From NCBI GenBank assembly GCA_004794785.1, contig SJOL01006423.1:959998-1023997 (forward strand): 64,000 bases of DNA, read 5' to 3'. Source of the stretch: Opisthorchis felineus (taxonomy: Eukaryota; Platyhelminthes; Trematoda; Opisthorchiida; Opisthorchiidae). The translations under genes were made by a program, and so were the position numbers. This document shows positions 37,096 through 52,100 of this stretch, in pieces. Under the pieces are notes generated by a model. It saw only the letters and a program-made list of their open reading frames with translations, was not told where the DNA came from and did not search any database. Each line of letters starts with the position of its first letter. Position 1 is the first letter of the stretch.

Positions 37096-39333
37096 CTTCC
37101 GGGGCATTCCTTGGTGGGCAAGCGTGTCAAGAAGAACAGACCGGTCAACCGAGTCGAATGCGCCCTGGACATCCAGGAATACTAGAATCGTGGGTCGTTT
37201 ATACGTATGGCGTTGTTCTAGCACCTGCCGAAGTGTGAAAATTTGGTCAACGCAACTCCTACCAGGCCGGAATCCCGCTTGCTGCTCTCGAGTCAGCGTT
37301 TCACGAGCCACCGTAAGGCGACGAAGCACGAGTGACGCTAACAGTCTCGTTACGACCGGGGTCAAGCTGATCCCCCTGTGGTTGCCACACTCACTACGAG
37401 GCCCTTTTTTGAAAATGGGCACTATCACCGACTCTCCCCAGTTGTCTGGGACAGACTCCTTTTCCCAAATGCAAGCGAACAGATCAGACAAGCGCTGACT
37501 GAGGACTTCACCCCCATCTTTGAACAATGCGGGTGGGAGGTCATCCGGACCAGAGGCTCGGTGGCGCTTGAGAGAACATATGCAGTCATAAATCTCCGAT
37601 GCCGTAGGCGGTTCCACGTTCACCGTCCAAGGTTCTACGTCACCTGTGGGATCCAGATGAGTGCCAGCTGGTGGCCATGACAATTGTTGTTCGAAGTATT
37701 CGGCCCACCGATCGAGGCGTTCTTCTTTATTCGATATGGTCACTCCATTCCGATCCTTGATGGTTTCGCTCACAGGTGGTTTCCGGGGACCGGTCGCACG
37801 GATCAACTGAAATAATCTTCGGGCATTACCGGCTTTCTGAGCCTCTTCCATTTCCTTGGCTTTCTGTGTCCACCACACTTCACGGTCGGCTTGCACGCTC
37901 GCCTTCACTTGACGTCTGATACTTCGTCGTGTCAAGTTATGTTCGGGGCCGGCTGGGATATTTCTCCGAGATTTAAGGAGTGCCACCGTTCGGTCTGATA
38001 TCCAGTGCTTGAGTGAGCCTCGTGGTGCCGTACCACAGGCAGAATTCCCAGCACTATGCAAAGAAGTGGCAATCTCGTCCCAGTATGAGTTCGCATCTGA
38101 TGGTGGAGCATTTGGAAGAGATTCTAGGAGACGATTCTGGTAAGTTCGTCTAACATCCGGGTCTGCCAGTCTTTCAGTTGCCAAGCGATTTGTCCGCACC
38201 TTACGCGGCCCTGGAAAACGTAGGGAGAAGCGACTCCGGACGAGTGCGTGGTCAGAATCCACAAATGTGTTCCAAAACGACCGACAGTCAGTTATTGATC
38301 CACGCCATCGGTAACTGATGGCAATGTGATCGATTTGAGTTTGTGGCCGGCATGCCGTTGGAGGACACCATGTGGCCAGACGACTTCGGCTATTTCGGAA
38401 GTTGGTACTGCATAAAAACAGCCTGCGATCAGCACACAGCTGGAGCAGTCGTTCACCATTGTCCGTACGTACCGAGTCCAATCCATGTCGACCTCCTAAT
38501 TGAGTCTCAGACACGCTAAGCCTGCCCACTTGTGCATTCAGATCTCCGGCAACCACCACGATATCTGAGCTTTTAGCTCGCCGCAGCAGGACATTCAGGG
38601 CGTCGTAAAACCTGTCTTTGACGGCGTCGGAGCTACAGTCAGTTGGGGCATAAGCAGACACGATAAACAGACATCTCTCAACTTCCCGCTTGTGAGACTC
38701 CTTCACAGACGTTGCCAGACGAACCGCACAGAGGCGACTATCAACAGGTATCCAGTCAAGCAAGGATGCTTCCGCCCGGTGACTCAGAACGATACCAACC
38801 CCTGCACATCCCGCCGCAGCAGCCTCTGGATCACCAGAGGTGCGTAGCCGGAAGCGAGTGGAGAGTGATGGGGCGGTTAGCTCAATCACTGTGCTTGCAT
38901 CTTGAATTCTTGTTTCTGAGACACAACACACATCGATACCAAGCAAGACCAGTGTGAAAGCAACAGAAGCTTGTTGTCCTGCTTGCTTCAGAGTGCGAAC
39001 ATTGAAGGCGGCCAGATAGACTGGCCATCGAGACTTGAAGATTGATTTTGGGATGTCTGACGATGTCGGCGCCGGATGATGCGCAGACGCTGCTTTCAAA
39101 ACCGATGCAGGACGAACGGAGTCATCAGTCCTAAGTGCTGGGCCTACAAGGAGAGAGTTATTAATTGCGTGGTGAGGGGGAAAGAAAGGGTGTGAAAGAG
39201 AGAGAAGGGAGGCGTCAGAAGTAGCCCTTTTTCGCCTACCCACCTTGCTGTATGCAGCAAGTAAGGCAACCCGGCTGATGGCATCATGCGACGGCCGATG
39301 TGGCAGGAGTTTGTTTGTGTGTGCGCAATTCAT
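36952..39333 (-). pseudogene. RTE endonuclease plus reverse transcriptase N-terminal half
   Basis: An open frame of 793 residues starting at an ATG (39333-39331). Residues about 105-365 form an APE-like endonuclease. Its expected residues are all visible: N111 in AFNVRTL, E140 in VSET, Y228 in SAYAP, D264/N266 in AGDLNAQ, D335-H336 in QIDHIA, and D361-H362 in SDHALV. Residues about 590-793 are the RT fingers/palm: HRASGPDDLPPALFK, VIVPIFKKG, NHRGISL, AGFRPGRSCVDQIF, and motif A VFLDVQGAFDSVD with catalytic D721. The frame fails at residue 774 (NTK), where two bases are missing relative to the expected TKSGV motif. The last 20 residues are therefore frameshifted and motif B continues in another frame. 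The endonuclease could be intact, but the polymerase is truncated. Confidence 0.92.
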
Positions 39334-42300
39334 GGTTGTACGTGGGCTGGGATACTGTCAAAGCGCCCACATCTAGACCGGAGGACGATTGGAGTCCTCA
39401 ACCAAAGCCTTTGGCTGAAAATCCTAACCTCAGGGCAGCGGTGTCTGGCTGGAAATGCAAGTGCATTTCAATCATACTTGTTCCAACCCTTAACCTGGAG
39501 CACCAGGAGACTGTGTTGGTCAAACCTCTAACCATTGACCAGCCTGGTATGAGAGACTCTGCGAGCGTCGCGCGGACACTCCCCCGTATAGCTGAATGGG
39601 TCGCGGAGATACACAAACTGCCACATAACGATAAGGTCCAATCTCTCTGTAACAGATGCTGTCAGGATTCCAGAATGAATCATTAACTCGTGTCAGAGCT
39701 GTCCCTTCTGGAGAGAACAAACGGAAAAGATCACCCTTTAGTCAAGTAAACTTTTGAGTGTCTACATAAATTTTTGGTTGTTCACTCCTTTAGTTAATAG
39801 CTCATGGATCTATCAGAAGTGATATTTTATGGAAGGAGGTTCATAAGTATACCCCACATCTTAGAAATGGCTCTCAGGGGGAACCGCTCTGGAAAATTCC
39901 TTCAGGTGGTCTCCCCAGAGGCAAACAGTCACCCTGGAATAAGTTTCAGGAAGTCATTCAAAGTTAGCCCTTCATTAGGATGTGTACCATTTTTTGAAGG
40001 CCATCCCTTTTACGGAGGAGATGAACAGCTTGTTTTCGTCTCTCCAGCGAAATAGTCCGTACATTTTGAGGGATTTTCCTCATGGAGAAAATACGCCCGA
40101 AAAGTTCTTCATCTGGCAACTTTTATCAAGAAATCCAAAATTGGAGGGTCAGTATGTCGCTGACAGAAGTTTCAGAACATCTGCACCCATCGTTTAGCAA
40201 CGCGGAGCCGAAATTTTCAAAACGCTGTTTAATCTAACGACATTCTCTGTAACTACCACCTCTCTGGTACGTGAGTGCCCAAGGCTTTTGATTTGTTAAA
40301 TTGTGGACTCACCCGGACGATTTCGCAAAGACAGGCGGATAACTGTTCAAAGAGAGTCATGTGAGTACGTGTTCTACAAAATCCCGCAACCACCAACATC
40401 CAAAATGTTTTTCTCCATAATACGAATATCTCTCCAATGCAGCCCAATGTACCCATGTACCAATGTACCTTTTTTTAAACGTAGTGAATTTTGAGGAGTA
40501 TTATTTACCCAAGAGTACTGTAGGTGCAGTCTAGGTAGGTCAGCATAATCAAGGAAGCTGGACTGAAATACGGCTGGAGATCACCCCACTATCGCATAGA
40601 TCCCATTGAAGATTGCCAGCCAGGTGATGCAGGCTTTGTGAGCTCTTATACAGCGTTGGAAATATCGATATCAGTTAGATGAATTTTACATCTAAGTAGG
40701 CAGTATTCGATAGCTCCCGGGACTCGAAAAATTGTTGCAGAGATATCAGGCATCGTTGATTAACTAGCCGATGACACGATGTCGGCATGCCCTTAAAAAT
40801 CGAGTCATACAGCAAGTGCTTACGTTTTATCATGCACCTTTCTTGTCGTTGCATTTGAACACAAGTGTATACGTTACAGTATTGTTATTGATACACAAAT
40901 TTTTTCTCGACCTGACTGACCTGAATTGAGTTAGTTTGACATTTTATGGTGCTGACGAATAAACAAAATTTGTTGGGATGCTACTTCCCCAATACGAAAT
41001 CTCCATAAGTTTTGTTGAACACAGCAATAATTTTTTAATGCAAGGCGATTAACTATCAGATTACACAAAATATTGGGCGCAAAATTATGGCTCGCTTTGT
41101 AGGATTGTTGCCTCTTTTGTCCTCTTTGGTGAAGAGTTTTGTGAATAATTACCGTGATCTTGTTCAGCAGGTGGACTTTGTTTTATAAGGTCTGTAAAGG
41201 GTAGCCACAAAGTGATTTGGCCAGCTTCGCTGATTCATTGGATTGATATAAGGAGTTCCGCAGGTGCGATTTTATCAGCTTGTACGGCCGGTAAATTCAG
41301 CCCGTCCCCTCAGAAAGTTTATCCTCAACAAAGACCCATGAGTGAACTTTATTCGGGGAATATTGTGTTTATTGACCAACCTGAGGTATGGGGATGCAGA
41401 AACGCATTTCGAAGTGAGTTCTGTTAATGTTCCGGATTTCCTTGCGTCCTTTTCACTCAACTCTTCCATTCATATCACGTGCTTGCGCAACAAAGTTATA
41501 TACGCAGACAGTTTGGAGTTCACCAAAATTAGTGCCCAGGTGGTAGCCGCAACATATACGCAAAAGTACCATAACTAAAATGTCATGATTGCACCTGTGA
41601 GGTTCCGCGATTGTTGTTTTATCTTCCGAGCATCGGATCATGGTCGGGTCTTTCGTCCAACAATTTCTCGTAATGCAGGGGGGCAATTTTGAGGGCTTTA
41701 TCACAAGAAAATTCCTCTCCTGTAATCTGCTAAATCCATAAAGATGTTTATTAAACTGTTGTGTATCCGATACTTTCACAGCCAATAAGCGATTTAGACG
41801 TTTGATTTGTGTAATCGGGATATCTTGAGAATGGTGTCATTTGCAAGGATCATAGACTCGATGAAAATAATCATGTGTGACAATCCTCCGTAATTCAATT
41901 TGGCTTGGCCGTGTGACGTTGGTCTTTGATCATGAGACAATCGCGTTAGTTAATCGCATTTGAAGAATTGCCCTCCTTAGGGAACCGACAGTCGCAAAAA
42001 CAGTCGAGACTATACCGTTGCTTGCGTGTATGGTTTGGCCACATGCTTAACAGCAATTGACAACATGAGTCGCTGCGATAGGGCGGGTATTCTTCCCAAA
42101 ATCAAAGGGAAATTATAATGGATTACAGGCAAACAGCGGTTACGGTATCACATAAGGGACAAACATCAGTAAAAGGTTGAGACTTTAGTGCAGAAATGTG
42201 ACGGTGGTGTGAGTAACATAATGCAACTAAACCCTTCGGTTCCACCAAGAGTCTCAAGCTTTGGTCACGGCCTATTCGATTTGGACTACCCTGAACATAA

Positions 42301-43139
42301 CCACAATACTATGCCGCCTAATACGAAACGGCCAGTCAAGCAGACAGCTTTTGTCAGGTTGTCCTCTATTGCAATGACTTGTACGACAGAAGTCACCAGA
42401 CGTTCCGATTCACTATAAAAGAACAAAGGCCCCATTCATAAATGCTGTATGGTACTCATTCATCTTTATTGATCATCGGCTATCCGAAACGAATGATGCT
42501 GATAAACCCTCCCGCCAAATGACTTCAATCTACCTGATTGCATTGAAGTTCAATGAAAAGATTAGTAGACCCTGAATACGTGCACTGAACATCTGCTGAT
42601 AAGGATGTCAATTACTCAAAGGATGAAGACGTTGAGGTTAGGACAGAGAGTGAGGTCACACATGATAGTAAATTCATGATAAATAATCTTTCTTTATGGT
42701 CTTTTCTCCAGTTTATCTAGGTGACAGGAAGTTCCTGCTTGTTTTGACCTTGTTTGTAGCAAGCTCACGACCACTATACAGACCCGCCATGTTCCACTAT
42801 AACTTTTCAGTTCTGAGTTGGCAAGGCGACTTCATAACTAAAATAATCAGATTAGATAAGACAGAAAATCCATTATATACACAATAGCTGTTCAGAACCG
42901 CTGAATACACATACGGTTTATCTGTTTTAGAAGGCATGCAGTAGGGTACTAATTTGTTTACACTTCTATGGGTAATACTCCAATTTAGGAGACACTTCAC
43001 CAACCCCTTCTGTTCTCTTAAAAGTTGTACACGTTTGATTTCTAGTCTTTTTGATGATGAATATTACTTTATATAGTTACAATCACCCGTACTCTATATA
43101 AATAAGTGTATGGCTAGCTCCATTAGTAATGTTCCGATG
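39334..43139. other. Non-coding stretch, first part possibly RTE 5' UTR
   Basis: The first 400 bases (to about 39740) keep short minus-strand frames and could be the untranslated leader of the RTE element, but I cannot prove this without a second copy. Beyond that I recognise no gene. Short frames at 39804-40055 and 41212-41785 show no known domain. Confidence 0.3.
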
Positions 43140-43172
43140 TCATAAAGGCTTCATAAAGGCTTCATAAAGGCT
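43140..43172. repeat. Three tandem copies of an 11-bp unit
   Basis: TCATAAAGGCT is repeated three times without change. It is a local slippage product with no evident function. Confidence 0.9.
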
Positions 43173-46100
43173 ACCCTCGATGACCGAAAATTTTGACAGC
43201 ATCATTTAATGTATCCACTTGTAGTCGTCAGAATTTTCACTATGAATCAACAATCCACAGCACTCATATGTTCATCTCCTTCGGAGGCAATTCGGAGCTG
43301 AACTTTTGACAAGGTACTTCAGCAACTTGATATTGGCATAAGTGAACTCAGAAGCAATCTTCATACTACAGATTCGGTTGCGCAAATCACAGACCAGAGA
43401 CCCATTGAAAAGTAGTCTTATACAAATTAGTGTGCAAATGAACGACATGTTCAGCACAAACGAATTAATAACCCACGTACTCATTAGCGAAACTGCATGG
43501 GAAATATATTTTCCAAAAATAAATAAAATTGTGAAAACTGCACACGAGTATGAAAAAGCACATGCCAGGCCAACGCCTCCCTCACACAAACGCATGCATT
43601 ATGGATATCAGATGAGGACTGCACTTATTGCGATCGGTAGACAAATTCAGTCACTCGAGGGTTGAATACCTCCTCTGAACAGGCACCGATTGAGAAGTAT
43701 CAAATTCAGCAAGAGTCATGGCCCCTGAATTCAGGAAAGAGGTATTCTAAAGAATGAGGGCGTCCCAAAGTGGACGTGTTACAAGAGGCGGGCTATGAAG
43801 ATTAAGAGAACCGTGCAACGTTTGGTCCGCAGCTTTGTTGTTCCTCTGTGATTTTATTCGTCAAAATTAATAATTTTTTATTGTTTATGAAGCCCTGAAT
43901 CTGTAACTTATTGTGAACCAGCCTGTCTAGATTACTTACGTAACTATGGTCAAAAACTCTTGATATCACATATCCCTTCTGGTTCCCTGCTTCCCTGCAG
44001 TTTTAAATAGAGAAACTTGGAAGGGACTCGGTTACGAGTTACGACTGAGTAGTTCAGTTTCGTTGGATAACCGTCAAAATGTGTTTCATATTGGGAGCCA
44101 GCTAATACTTTTGATGTGGTCCTCAGCGCATTCTGGAGGAGGTAATGTCTAGTAGAAAATCCTTGTCCTGTAAAATCCCATCTCTCAGGGGTTTTCTCAA
44201 TCACTGAGAGATTACTTGTCGGGATGCATAATAAATTTTTTATTTCCGGTGGTAGGCAGAATGTTACGGAAAATGATGAATGTGCATTCAGTTGATAGAA
44301 TGGGCTATCTTACACCGGACAGCCTTAGTATGCAGAAAAATTGGACCGTTTGAGCACAGACCGAGTAATTTTGGAATGCAGTTAAATCTTCTGGTCATCA
44401 TACAGCGGTTCGCATTTCTGAGAATGCAGAAGTCAAACTACTTGCCACTGCCAAGTAGTTGGAAGAGTGTTTTCGTTAATCATATCGTGTCCCAACAGAT
44501 AAGGCTTCCCAACAAAGTCTACCGTTTATGTTAAGGGCGTAAAGTTCATTTGAACTGCATAAGTGAGCAAAATACATCCGTTGATCGCTATCATTATGAC
44601 TACCAATATGGATGTTTCTCTACTCGTTTTATTTATTCCAAAGGCTGTATCCTCCAGATGATATCTACTGGATTGATTGTCTTGACTAAAACGGAATACG
44701 TCTTCCAATCCAGCATTCTCAGGCACCTGCTATAATGGGCAGCTTGACATGCCTTGTAAATATTTCATCCGGATTTATCTATAGTTGACCCAGTGAATAC
44801 CGAGAGAGATACATTCGTATAAATCTTAGAGCACTAAGGCGTATTTTGACGAGGTCACAGACTTTGCTTGATGAGGAGCAACCGATGTCCCTATAGAAAA
44901 ACATACCCAATACTAAAACATTGGAACTAAGCAAGGATGTCGAGGGCTTCGTTAGAAATCTAGGAAACCTCCTTTTGTCCACCAACTACTCTGACAACTG
45001 AAGCAGTCATCCGTTATATTTCACATCCACTTCTTCCATTGAGGAATCTCTTGCACCAAACACTGTGACAAAACTTCTACACTTCTTACTGTTTTTGTGC
45101 CGAAGACCGGATCCAGCCCCGGTAAGTTTTGCCGGTTAACCATTGGCAGGTAAGAATGTGCAAGCATCAATGTTTGTGAAATAATCCTATTGAAATAAGT
45201 TCTCTGCGCTAGCTAGAATGAAACGTGAAGCGTTCCACACTTTCAAGTTTTCAAGGAGAAAAGGCTGATCGGCCGTAACTCGAGGTAGATTAGGCATCTG
45301 ACCAGACTTATTTCAGGCGAATATTTACAAAGTTTTGCCTTTGGAAACTTTGGCTGTTTGCCAACCTACGAACATCTGTGAACTCAGAAGATTGCGACTG
45401 GAATGCTTAGACTTACGACAGGAAATTTGTGTGAATGTTGTTCTCGCTTTCCCGGTTAGGTACTGTGTGCTTATAATAGTAAAGCTATAAGAAATTTTGA
45501 AAGATCTGCAGTTTATCCAAATCATTATTCATGCGGATCACGAAAGCATAGCCGGTTGGTATATTGGGACAGAAGAGTATGCTAGTGTGGCAACAATAAA
45601 AGCAACGAATAACAGCGTGCGGTATCCGCATTTTTACATCCTTGCAAAGGCGGTAACCCATGTGCCTTCGTAGTGCTAGCGTTTTCCTTTACTCTACTTG
45701 TTTATGATACACCAAACCACTTTTATCAAACAAGAGGAAAAACGGATGAAGCATCGTTATTCCTCTACATCATTAGGATACTGGGACATCACAGTTACTG
45801 TTTGAGTACTAAACAATCTTCGCACGTTGGAAAATGTTTAATGAACCGTCTTCTCTTCCTTGGTTCAGTTAATGGTAAAGTGTGCTTCACGCGTGTTTCC
45901 GCCGCCGCTTACTACAAGTTTCTATTTTTCCATAGGCAGCTGATAAACAGCACAGGTGGCTTGCGGGTACACAGGACTGACAATCCGTACAATGTGGACG
46001 CATAACAAATAACTTGATGTGGAAGGGATCTGTCCGAACAGTCTCTTGATGTTCCTATCATTGCCAGACTACTGAAGTTCCGGGAGTAGTGAAGGCAGTT

Positions 46101-49100
46101 TGCTCCATGGATGTGCAAGCCAGTGATACCAGCAAGCGTGCGAAGTGGTGAACTATGTTTCACTACCCCTTAGTAAGGAAAACATAGTTTGGCGACATAA
46201 TACCGAAATGATATACAAAGCTGCCTAGTTATTGAGCTGCTTGGCTAAAGACACTCTCGAAGTGTCATATTGTTTCGAAATTCGCAGCTTTATTTATAAC
46301 ATCACCTCACAAAATAAAATATTTCAATAGGGGACACACGTCGGAAGAAGCAAAATTTGGATAAGTGTGGGTTATGCTTCCGGATTGATTCACGGATATT
46401 CGTAAATATACTCAACGTTATTTGGTACATGTTTACTAGGGCTGCTTGACTTGAAAAAAATCCAAAGCAACGAGTAATGTGCCTATTCGTTTTCTTCGCT
46501 CTACATAAATTAATGCAAATTCCAGCCTTGATATCTGTGCTAAGTACACTTGACCTTACTAACACATGCCTATGCTTGCAACATTGAAAGCAATATTTTG
46601 AAGCACGTATTTCCTCTTTTTAGCAGTCTGCATAAGAAACTAGAACACAAGACCCTTTATCCCCATCCTTAGAAAAATACTGAAAAGTAGCAGGTTGATC
46701 CCTTGGAACTGTTGATCGACTTTGATGTGGTATTGGCTCTTTGACGTACCACTTTGAATGTGCTGTTGAAGCAGTTTCTTGAAAGCCAAAGTGTTCTGAA
46801 TGGCATCCCGATATACTTTCAAAACTAGCGACCAAACTCCGGGTGATTCTTGGGTCAGACGGATTTTATAGAATACCTGCCTTCTGGGCGACCGTCAAAT
46901 GTTTCTTTATCAGGTGGCATAATTTCACCCCCTCAGTAGAAATCAAAACACTGAACATACAACTGATCAGCTGACTGAGCCACACTAGATTTCATTTGAT
47001 TCACTCATTTGCAGTTTTCTCTCTCCAGACTAATCTATGAAACCACTCTTTTTACTAAGGCAGAAAAAACCGTCTAGAACGGTTAGATAATTTCGATGCC
47101 TTCGAAAAGCAAAAATTAGTGATGCAGTGTTTGGAACGGATCGATAAACGATCATTTCCAAAGTTTTATTACATGGGTAACAAAAAGTAACACACCGCCA
47201 TTTCACTGACGGTATTCTTCCAGCAGTGCCACCCCATCGCTGTGCTCGTAGAAGAAACAGCTGATCAGGCGTACATATTATTCCTCCCTTTCTTCATGGT
47301 ATATTTGTTACCTCGCTCATATTCCTGTATTTTGTAACATTCAGTGTACAACGATTACAGCTGATTCTGCGTACAGTCACACATTTTTGCATCGACTAGA
47401 GTTCTTCAAAAACAAAGTAAAAGCATACAGTACCTGCGAACGTACAGTGATACAAATGTGAATTATGAGTCAAAAGAGATAATTTCACTTACCGAGATCG
47501 TTATTTTTGGAATTCGTGGAAGATGAAAATTACCAAATGAATATAGATGGAAGGGACGACATTCAGTACTGTGAAACATGTCTACCGCTGGGGCTCTTTA
47601 AACTAAGGTGACCTGTCCCCCCCAAAAAAAAAAAACTTACCACATGCCATTCTGAAAACATCAACTGGTAGTCATTTCAGTATCAAGATGTTCTAAGTGA
47701 TGCTAAGTGGTAAGAACTGCACCATCAACCTGAAACCGATTTTTTACCTGCCTGATGGGTCCTCCAGGTTAAGGCTATGTAGTTGGCTTATTTTTGGGTT
47801 CATTGTCACCAAACCAAGGAACAGAACGTCGCCCATTCGGTTCAGCTGTGATCCCGATTGCTTAGACCTTTTTACGCCAGAGATGTAAGTGGGTGAAGTA
47901 ATGCCCCTTAGAGCATGCTCGGTAGTGACACTTCAAATCACGATCTTAGCTGGTTTAGGGGATCTTCGTCGGTGGGCGATATTAAGCGTGCAGTTCACTT
48001 GAAGCGTATCCTGAGAGGCAGATGCGTGCACCTGTACGTTTCAACCACCATAGCCCGTGGGACGAACATCTCGGGCGAAAAAAAAAAGGTTGGTGAGGAT
48101 GCGTATAAGTGTATTTCTGGACAGTAGATTCGAAGGAGCGTCCACATCGTCATTGCAGTTGGTCAACTTCCATTCCACACTGGCTGACCGGTAAACTGTC
48201 GCAGCATTGTGTACAGCTACTTCTGTCTCGCTTTCACTAGCAAAATTGTAGACTAGCTAACCTACATGCTTCTCTGGATCAGTTATTGTAGGATAGATAG
48301 TAAGTGCGCTCTAATCTGACCCCAAAGAAGCCTAAAGATTCGTGTTCGTAGTTGTTTTCTTTTGGGAGCTGATTTCATTGAAAGAGAATAATTTCTCCTC
48401 CTGAAGAACAATACACAATCCTCGAGAGGGTCAGAATATGTTTAGTCATTGACCTCGTTACCTTATTTAAGTTTCCTGCCATAGTCGACTTTTCTACATT
48501 CGTGCGCAGTTCATTAAAAAGCTTGTTATTATCTGAAACTGGGGCATGCTATTGTTAGTTTAAACTTTTATAGTGATAAGCCACGCAGCTGAAGTTAACC
48601 AAGAATTTCTACTGATAAGTGCGGTGAGTCAGTCCCCATGGTTCTACAAGTTTCAAGGCAAGCCTTTAATTCAAGTCAGGCTATGCCTTTGGATCTTCTT
48701 GCTTAAGATATCGAACACAAAGGCCCAAACATTGGTCCCCTACTTTCCCCGGACGTATGATGGGTATTTGTAGCGGCCGTCTGGGAGCACCCCTCTCCGA
48801 GTGAGGGGTCTGTCTCTGCATATGTATCCACGCTGCCTAGGCAGGCCTCAACATATGGCCTTGTCTAATATGCGTTAGTCATCAAACTGTTTTGCTCAAA
48901 TGATGCACGCCGTGTAAACATTGTCACTGGTTCTCTCATCCCGGTGGCTCGTAGTTCGCGCATTCAACAGCCCACTAGTTGCCCAAGCAGGCTAGCACCA
49001 CATCAGTCTACACAACATTCCCTTGGAAACTTCGGTGCGTAAGTTTAACTGTTTTTGTGTAGGGGAATCCTGATATCGCCAGCATCATATACGAATCTGG

Positions 49101-52100
49101 TATGATGTTTAGTTCAAATTTACAGTCGCACATTACGGTGAAGAACATTATCCATTCCTGCTTCACCTAAATTCTTGAAATTGGCATCAACACATCTCAA
49201 AACTGACAAAATCGGGTGGAAAACTCCACACCAGGCGGTTAGTATCCATAAAAGAACTAGTTCTTCAGTATATTGCTATAAAATCTCCTTGATGATTACC
49301 GGACATTCATCACATGATTCTGGGCATCGCAAACAACAGCATATTTGTGTTTCGGGATTCTCCGTGTGGCAAATCTTGCTCTCGAATCTATCATCAGGCA
49401 TTCATCTTAGTGCCACATGGGACAACGATATGCCGGCAGCAACGTGATGGTGCTGATAAAAATTGATTTTTCTCATTTTTCTCGTGCATAGATGAAAAGC
49501 ATTGCTATTACCACTTTCAGTATTATTACTGTTTTCACTACCATTGTTGTCATTATCAGCTAAGCCTGCAGAACACCACTTGTTGCTCTTTGCTCGTTAT
49601 TTAGAGGATATCATTTCCAATATACTGTTTACTACAGTCTAGTGCCAAGCCGGCTCCACTGGTTGGGTTACCTAAAGCGAATGGTCAAAAGTCGCACCGG
49701 GAAATAACTTGTCTACGGTCAGCCGAAGGGTTGTGTTCGAAATAGAGAAAGACTGAAATACCGTTATTTGGGGAGCCATCAAGAAAGCCTGGAGAGGTGT
49801 AACCTACACTTTACATAATGTGACCACCGGCACTCGACAAAACAGCATGCAAAACGGCTATCTGATCAGGCATTAGCAATTAGATGCAATACATCCCAGT
49901 TCAAGAAAACAAGTGAGCCATTCGAAAGGAATTGAATCTCTCCAATGCAGCCTCGACAATGTGGACCTGCGCGAAATTTTGACGCACATGTCTCAGTAGG
50001 GTCGGTTTCATGGGCCACAATATACTCACCGGTCCACATGCTGAAAGTAACCACCTGGAACCGAGGTGAGGTTGCTCCATTTTTTAATGACTACCTGCCC
50101 AACATTGTCACCTTAAAGATAAAAAAGTCATCAACTGCAGGGTTACTGTAATAGCACCAGGATGTGCATGACCAGTCTACTGTGTTAACGGGCATATACA
50201 TGGTGTTATACTGGAGGAATTACGCTGAAAACTAAAGGAATTGAAGGATGATGCCTTTAGGTACTGTTATGCCACCATGTATGGGTTGGCTGACGGTTTG
50301 TGACAGACCTCAGCGCTTCCTCATGCTGATTTTATTTCCTTGGCTTCATACCGGCGACAGGGGTATGCGCGCCTCACTGCATTAACCGTCTGTGGGTTCC
50401 TACTATGAGCAGGCATCCAGTGGTTTCACAACTGCTGACCGGCGAACCCGATTCGGATGCCATCCAACCATTGCACTGTGGCAGTCTCAAACGAGCTGTC
50501 TACATGTATGGTAGTAATTGTCCACAAAATACAAAAGGATCACTCATTGGTCTCGATTAGGCAATTCTTCAGCACATTTGATGGCTTTTCGACGACATAC
50601 AAAAAACCTTACCCTCTACGGGTGTCAATGAACTGTGTGCCAACGTCCTGTTGTGCGTCTTGGCAGATGTTGTCGCTGACTTTGACGGTCCTCTTCGAGA
50701 GAAGACCAAATAAATCATAAGAAGGCCGAATATAATGCAAACTATTCCTGTTCAACATGCTATATCAGTTCTCTGCTTCACTGACCTAGTTCTTTCTTTC
50801 CAGTCTCTCATCGTTCCATGTGTAGGATAGCAAACCATTGACGTCCTGCAGCTTCTTGCACACGGATTTATAGTGCCGAAACCATGGGTCTCGCTGGCGC
50901 ATTTCTGGTTCTACTGTTAGTACCACGTAAACGAGCTTCATATAGAAAGCAGACCAGGGGTCAACGAAATACACTGACAAATAACGGGGACTCAACTGGG
51001 TAGCAGCTAAACATCTCATTTATGGTATTCCTCAGCTGAATAGGCTATACCTAATTAGTTCGTAAATGAGTGTATTTTGCCATCTGCTTGAAATTTGGTG
51101 CTACGGTGGAACAAAGAGCTAACAGACCATACCAAACCAGTAATCCGTTTTAACCATCATGGTGTATTCAGAAGGCACAGTGATGTGATAGATTTTTTTA
51201 AGGAACAGTAGAAGAGAATCTATTTGGCTTTGCACTGGTGAAAGGGAAAGCGCCATGTACGGCGTTCTTCGTTGACAAACATGAACTAAACGGTTACAGG
51301 TTACCAACACAAAAGTAAAAACCTTGTTCTCACACAGTCTTTGAAAAAGTCAACATATTTGGTTGTCCACCTGAGCTCTCCCAGATTTTGCTTGTATGCT
51401 AAACAATAACGAACAGACGCTAATTTCTGAATCATCCTTCTGTTGGTTGAAGGGAAGGCGCTTTAATCTCCTTGACCGAATAATACTCACACATTTCACC
51501 AGTAGTATACTCAACTACACTGGTATTTCATGTTATCCAACCACATCCGAAAGGCACATTGCTATCCTACCAGGTATCCCTTCTTAAGCAATAGTGTTCA
51601 GTTCATCACAACCAGTGGCCGGATTCCTCATAATTCATTTACGCTTAAAATCTTGATCTAATTCTGTTCCACAGTTTTCCCTTTTCAAGCATAGTGCATC
51701 AGTATTCAATGAATTGAGGCAGGTTGCTTTCCACTCAGAGCGATCTTGCTGTCCAGAGTAATCTCATCCGCATTTTTATTACAGCATGCCAAACTTAACA
51801 TTACACACTGTTTAGTTCTGTTTTAGAACTTGTCGGATCCCTCACATGATGATTCATGTGACGGTCTAACCAAATCTGTCGAAGTGAAATTCCTCATCCG
51901 GAGAAAAATTTAGTTAAAGCAATATTTTAGCTGAGAAGAAAACACGGATCGTCCGTTGCTTACTGGATTCGCACATTCCATCAAAACTGACTGAGTTTTC
52001 GACAGACCGTCTGACCCACACTACGCACAATTTGATGAGAGTTGTCGTGACTTAATCTTCTCGTGTCTGACCTTGGAAACATATTCCACTTCTTGCATAA

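Larger units (their letters stand above)
35590..39333 (-). mobile_element. RTE-clade (SR2-like) non-LTR retrotransposon, defective
   Basis: This is one long element on the minus strand. In element order it contains an apurinic-type endonuclease, the front of a reverse transcriptase, a duplicated RT segment, the rest of the RT and a C-terminal domain. The endonuclease sequence (AFNVRTL...) and the C-terminal YLGSCIS...YGCETW...FDNRCLR block place it in the RTE clade, to which Schistosoma SR2 belongs. The 3' untranslated region (about 35590-35760) aligns with that of the related fragment at 59145-59585. Shared features are AAATAAATCA, a TTGTACGGCA block, a TGTTGAACACTGATRC block and a final GATGAT-rich tail, the simple-repeat 3' end typical of RTE elements. 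The 5' end is uncertain: it may extend beyond 39333 towards about 39740, but I see no target duplication that fixes it. It is not autonomous. Confidence 0.9.

Noticed and set aside
36013..38957. Plus-strand frames of 70-137 codons opposite the RTE element
   Set aside because: Antisense shadows of the endonuclease and reverse transcriptase frames.
43272..43665. Overlapping 107-codon frames on both strands and a coiled-coil-like phrase in a third frame
   Set aside because: Splice signals are ambiguous, no family can be named, and all frames need stops to be bypassed. It could be an exon, but the sequence alone does not support one.
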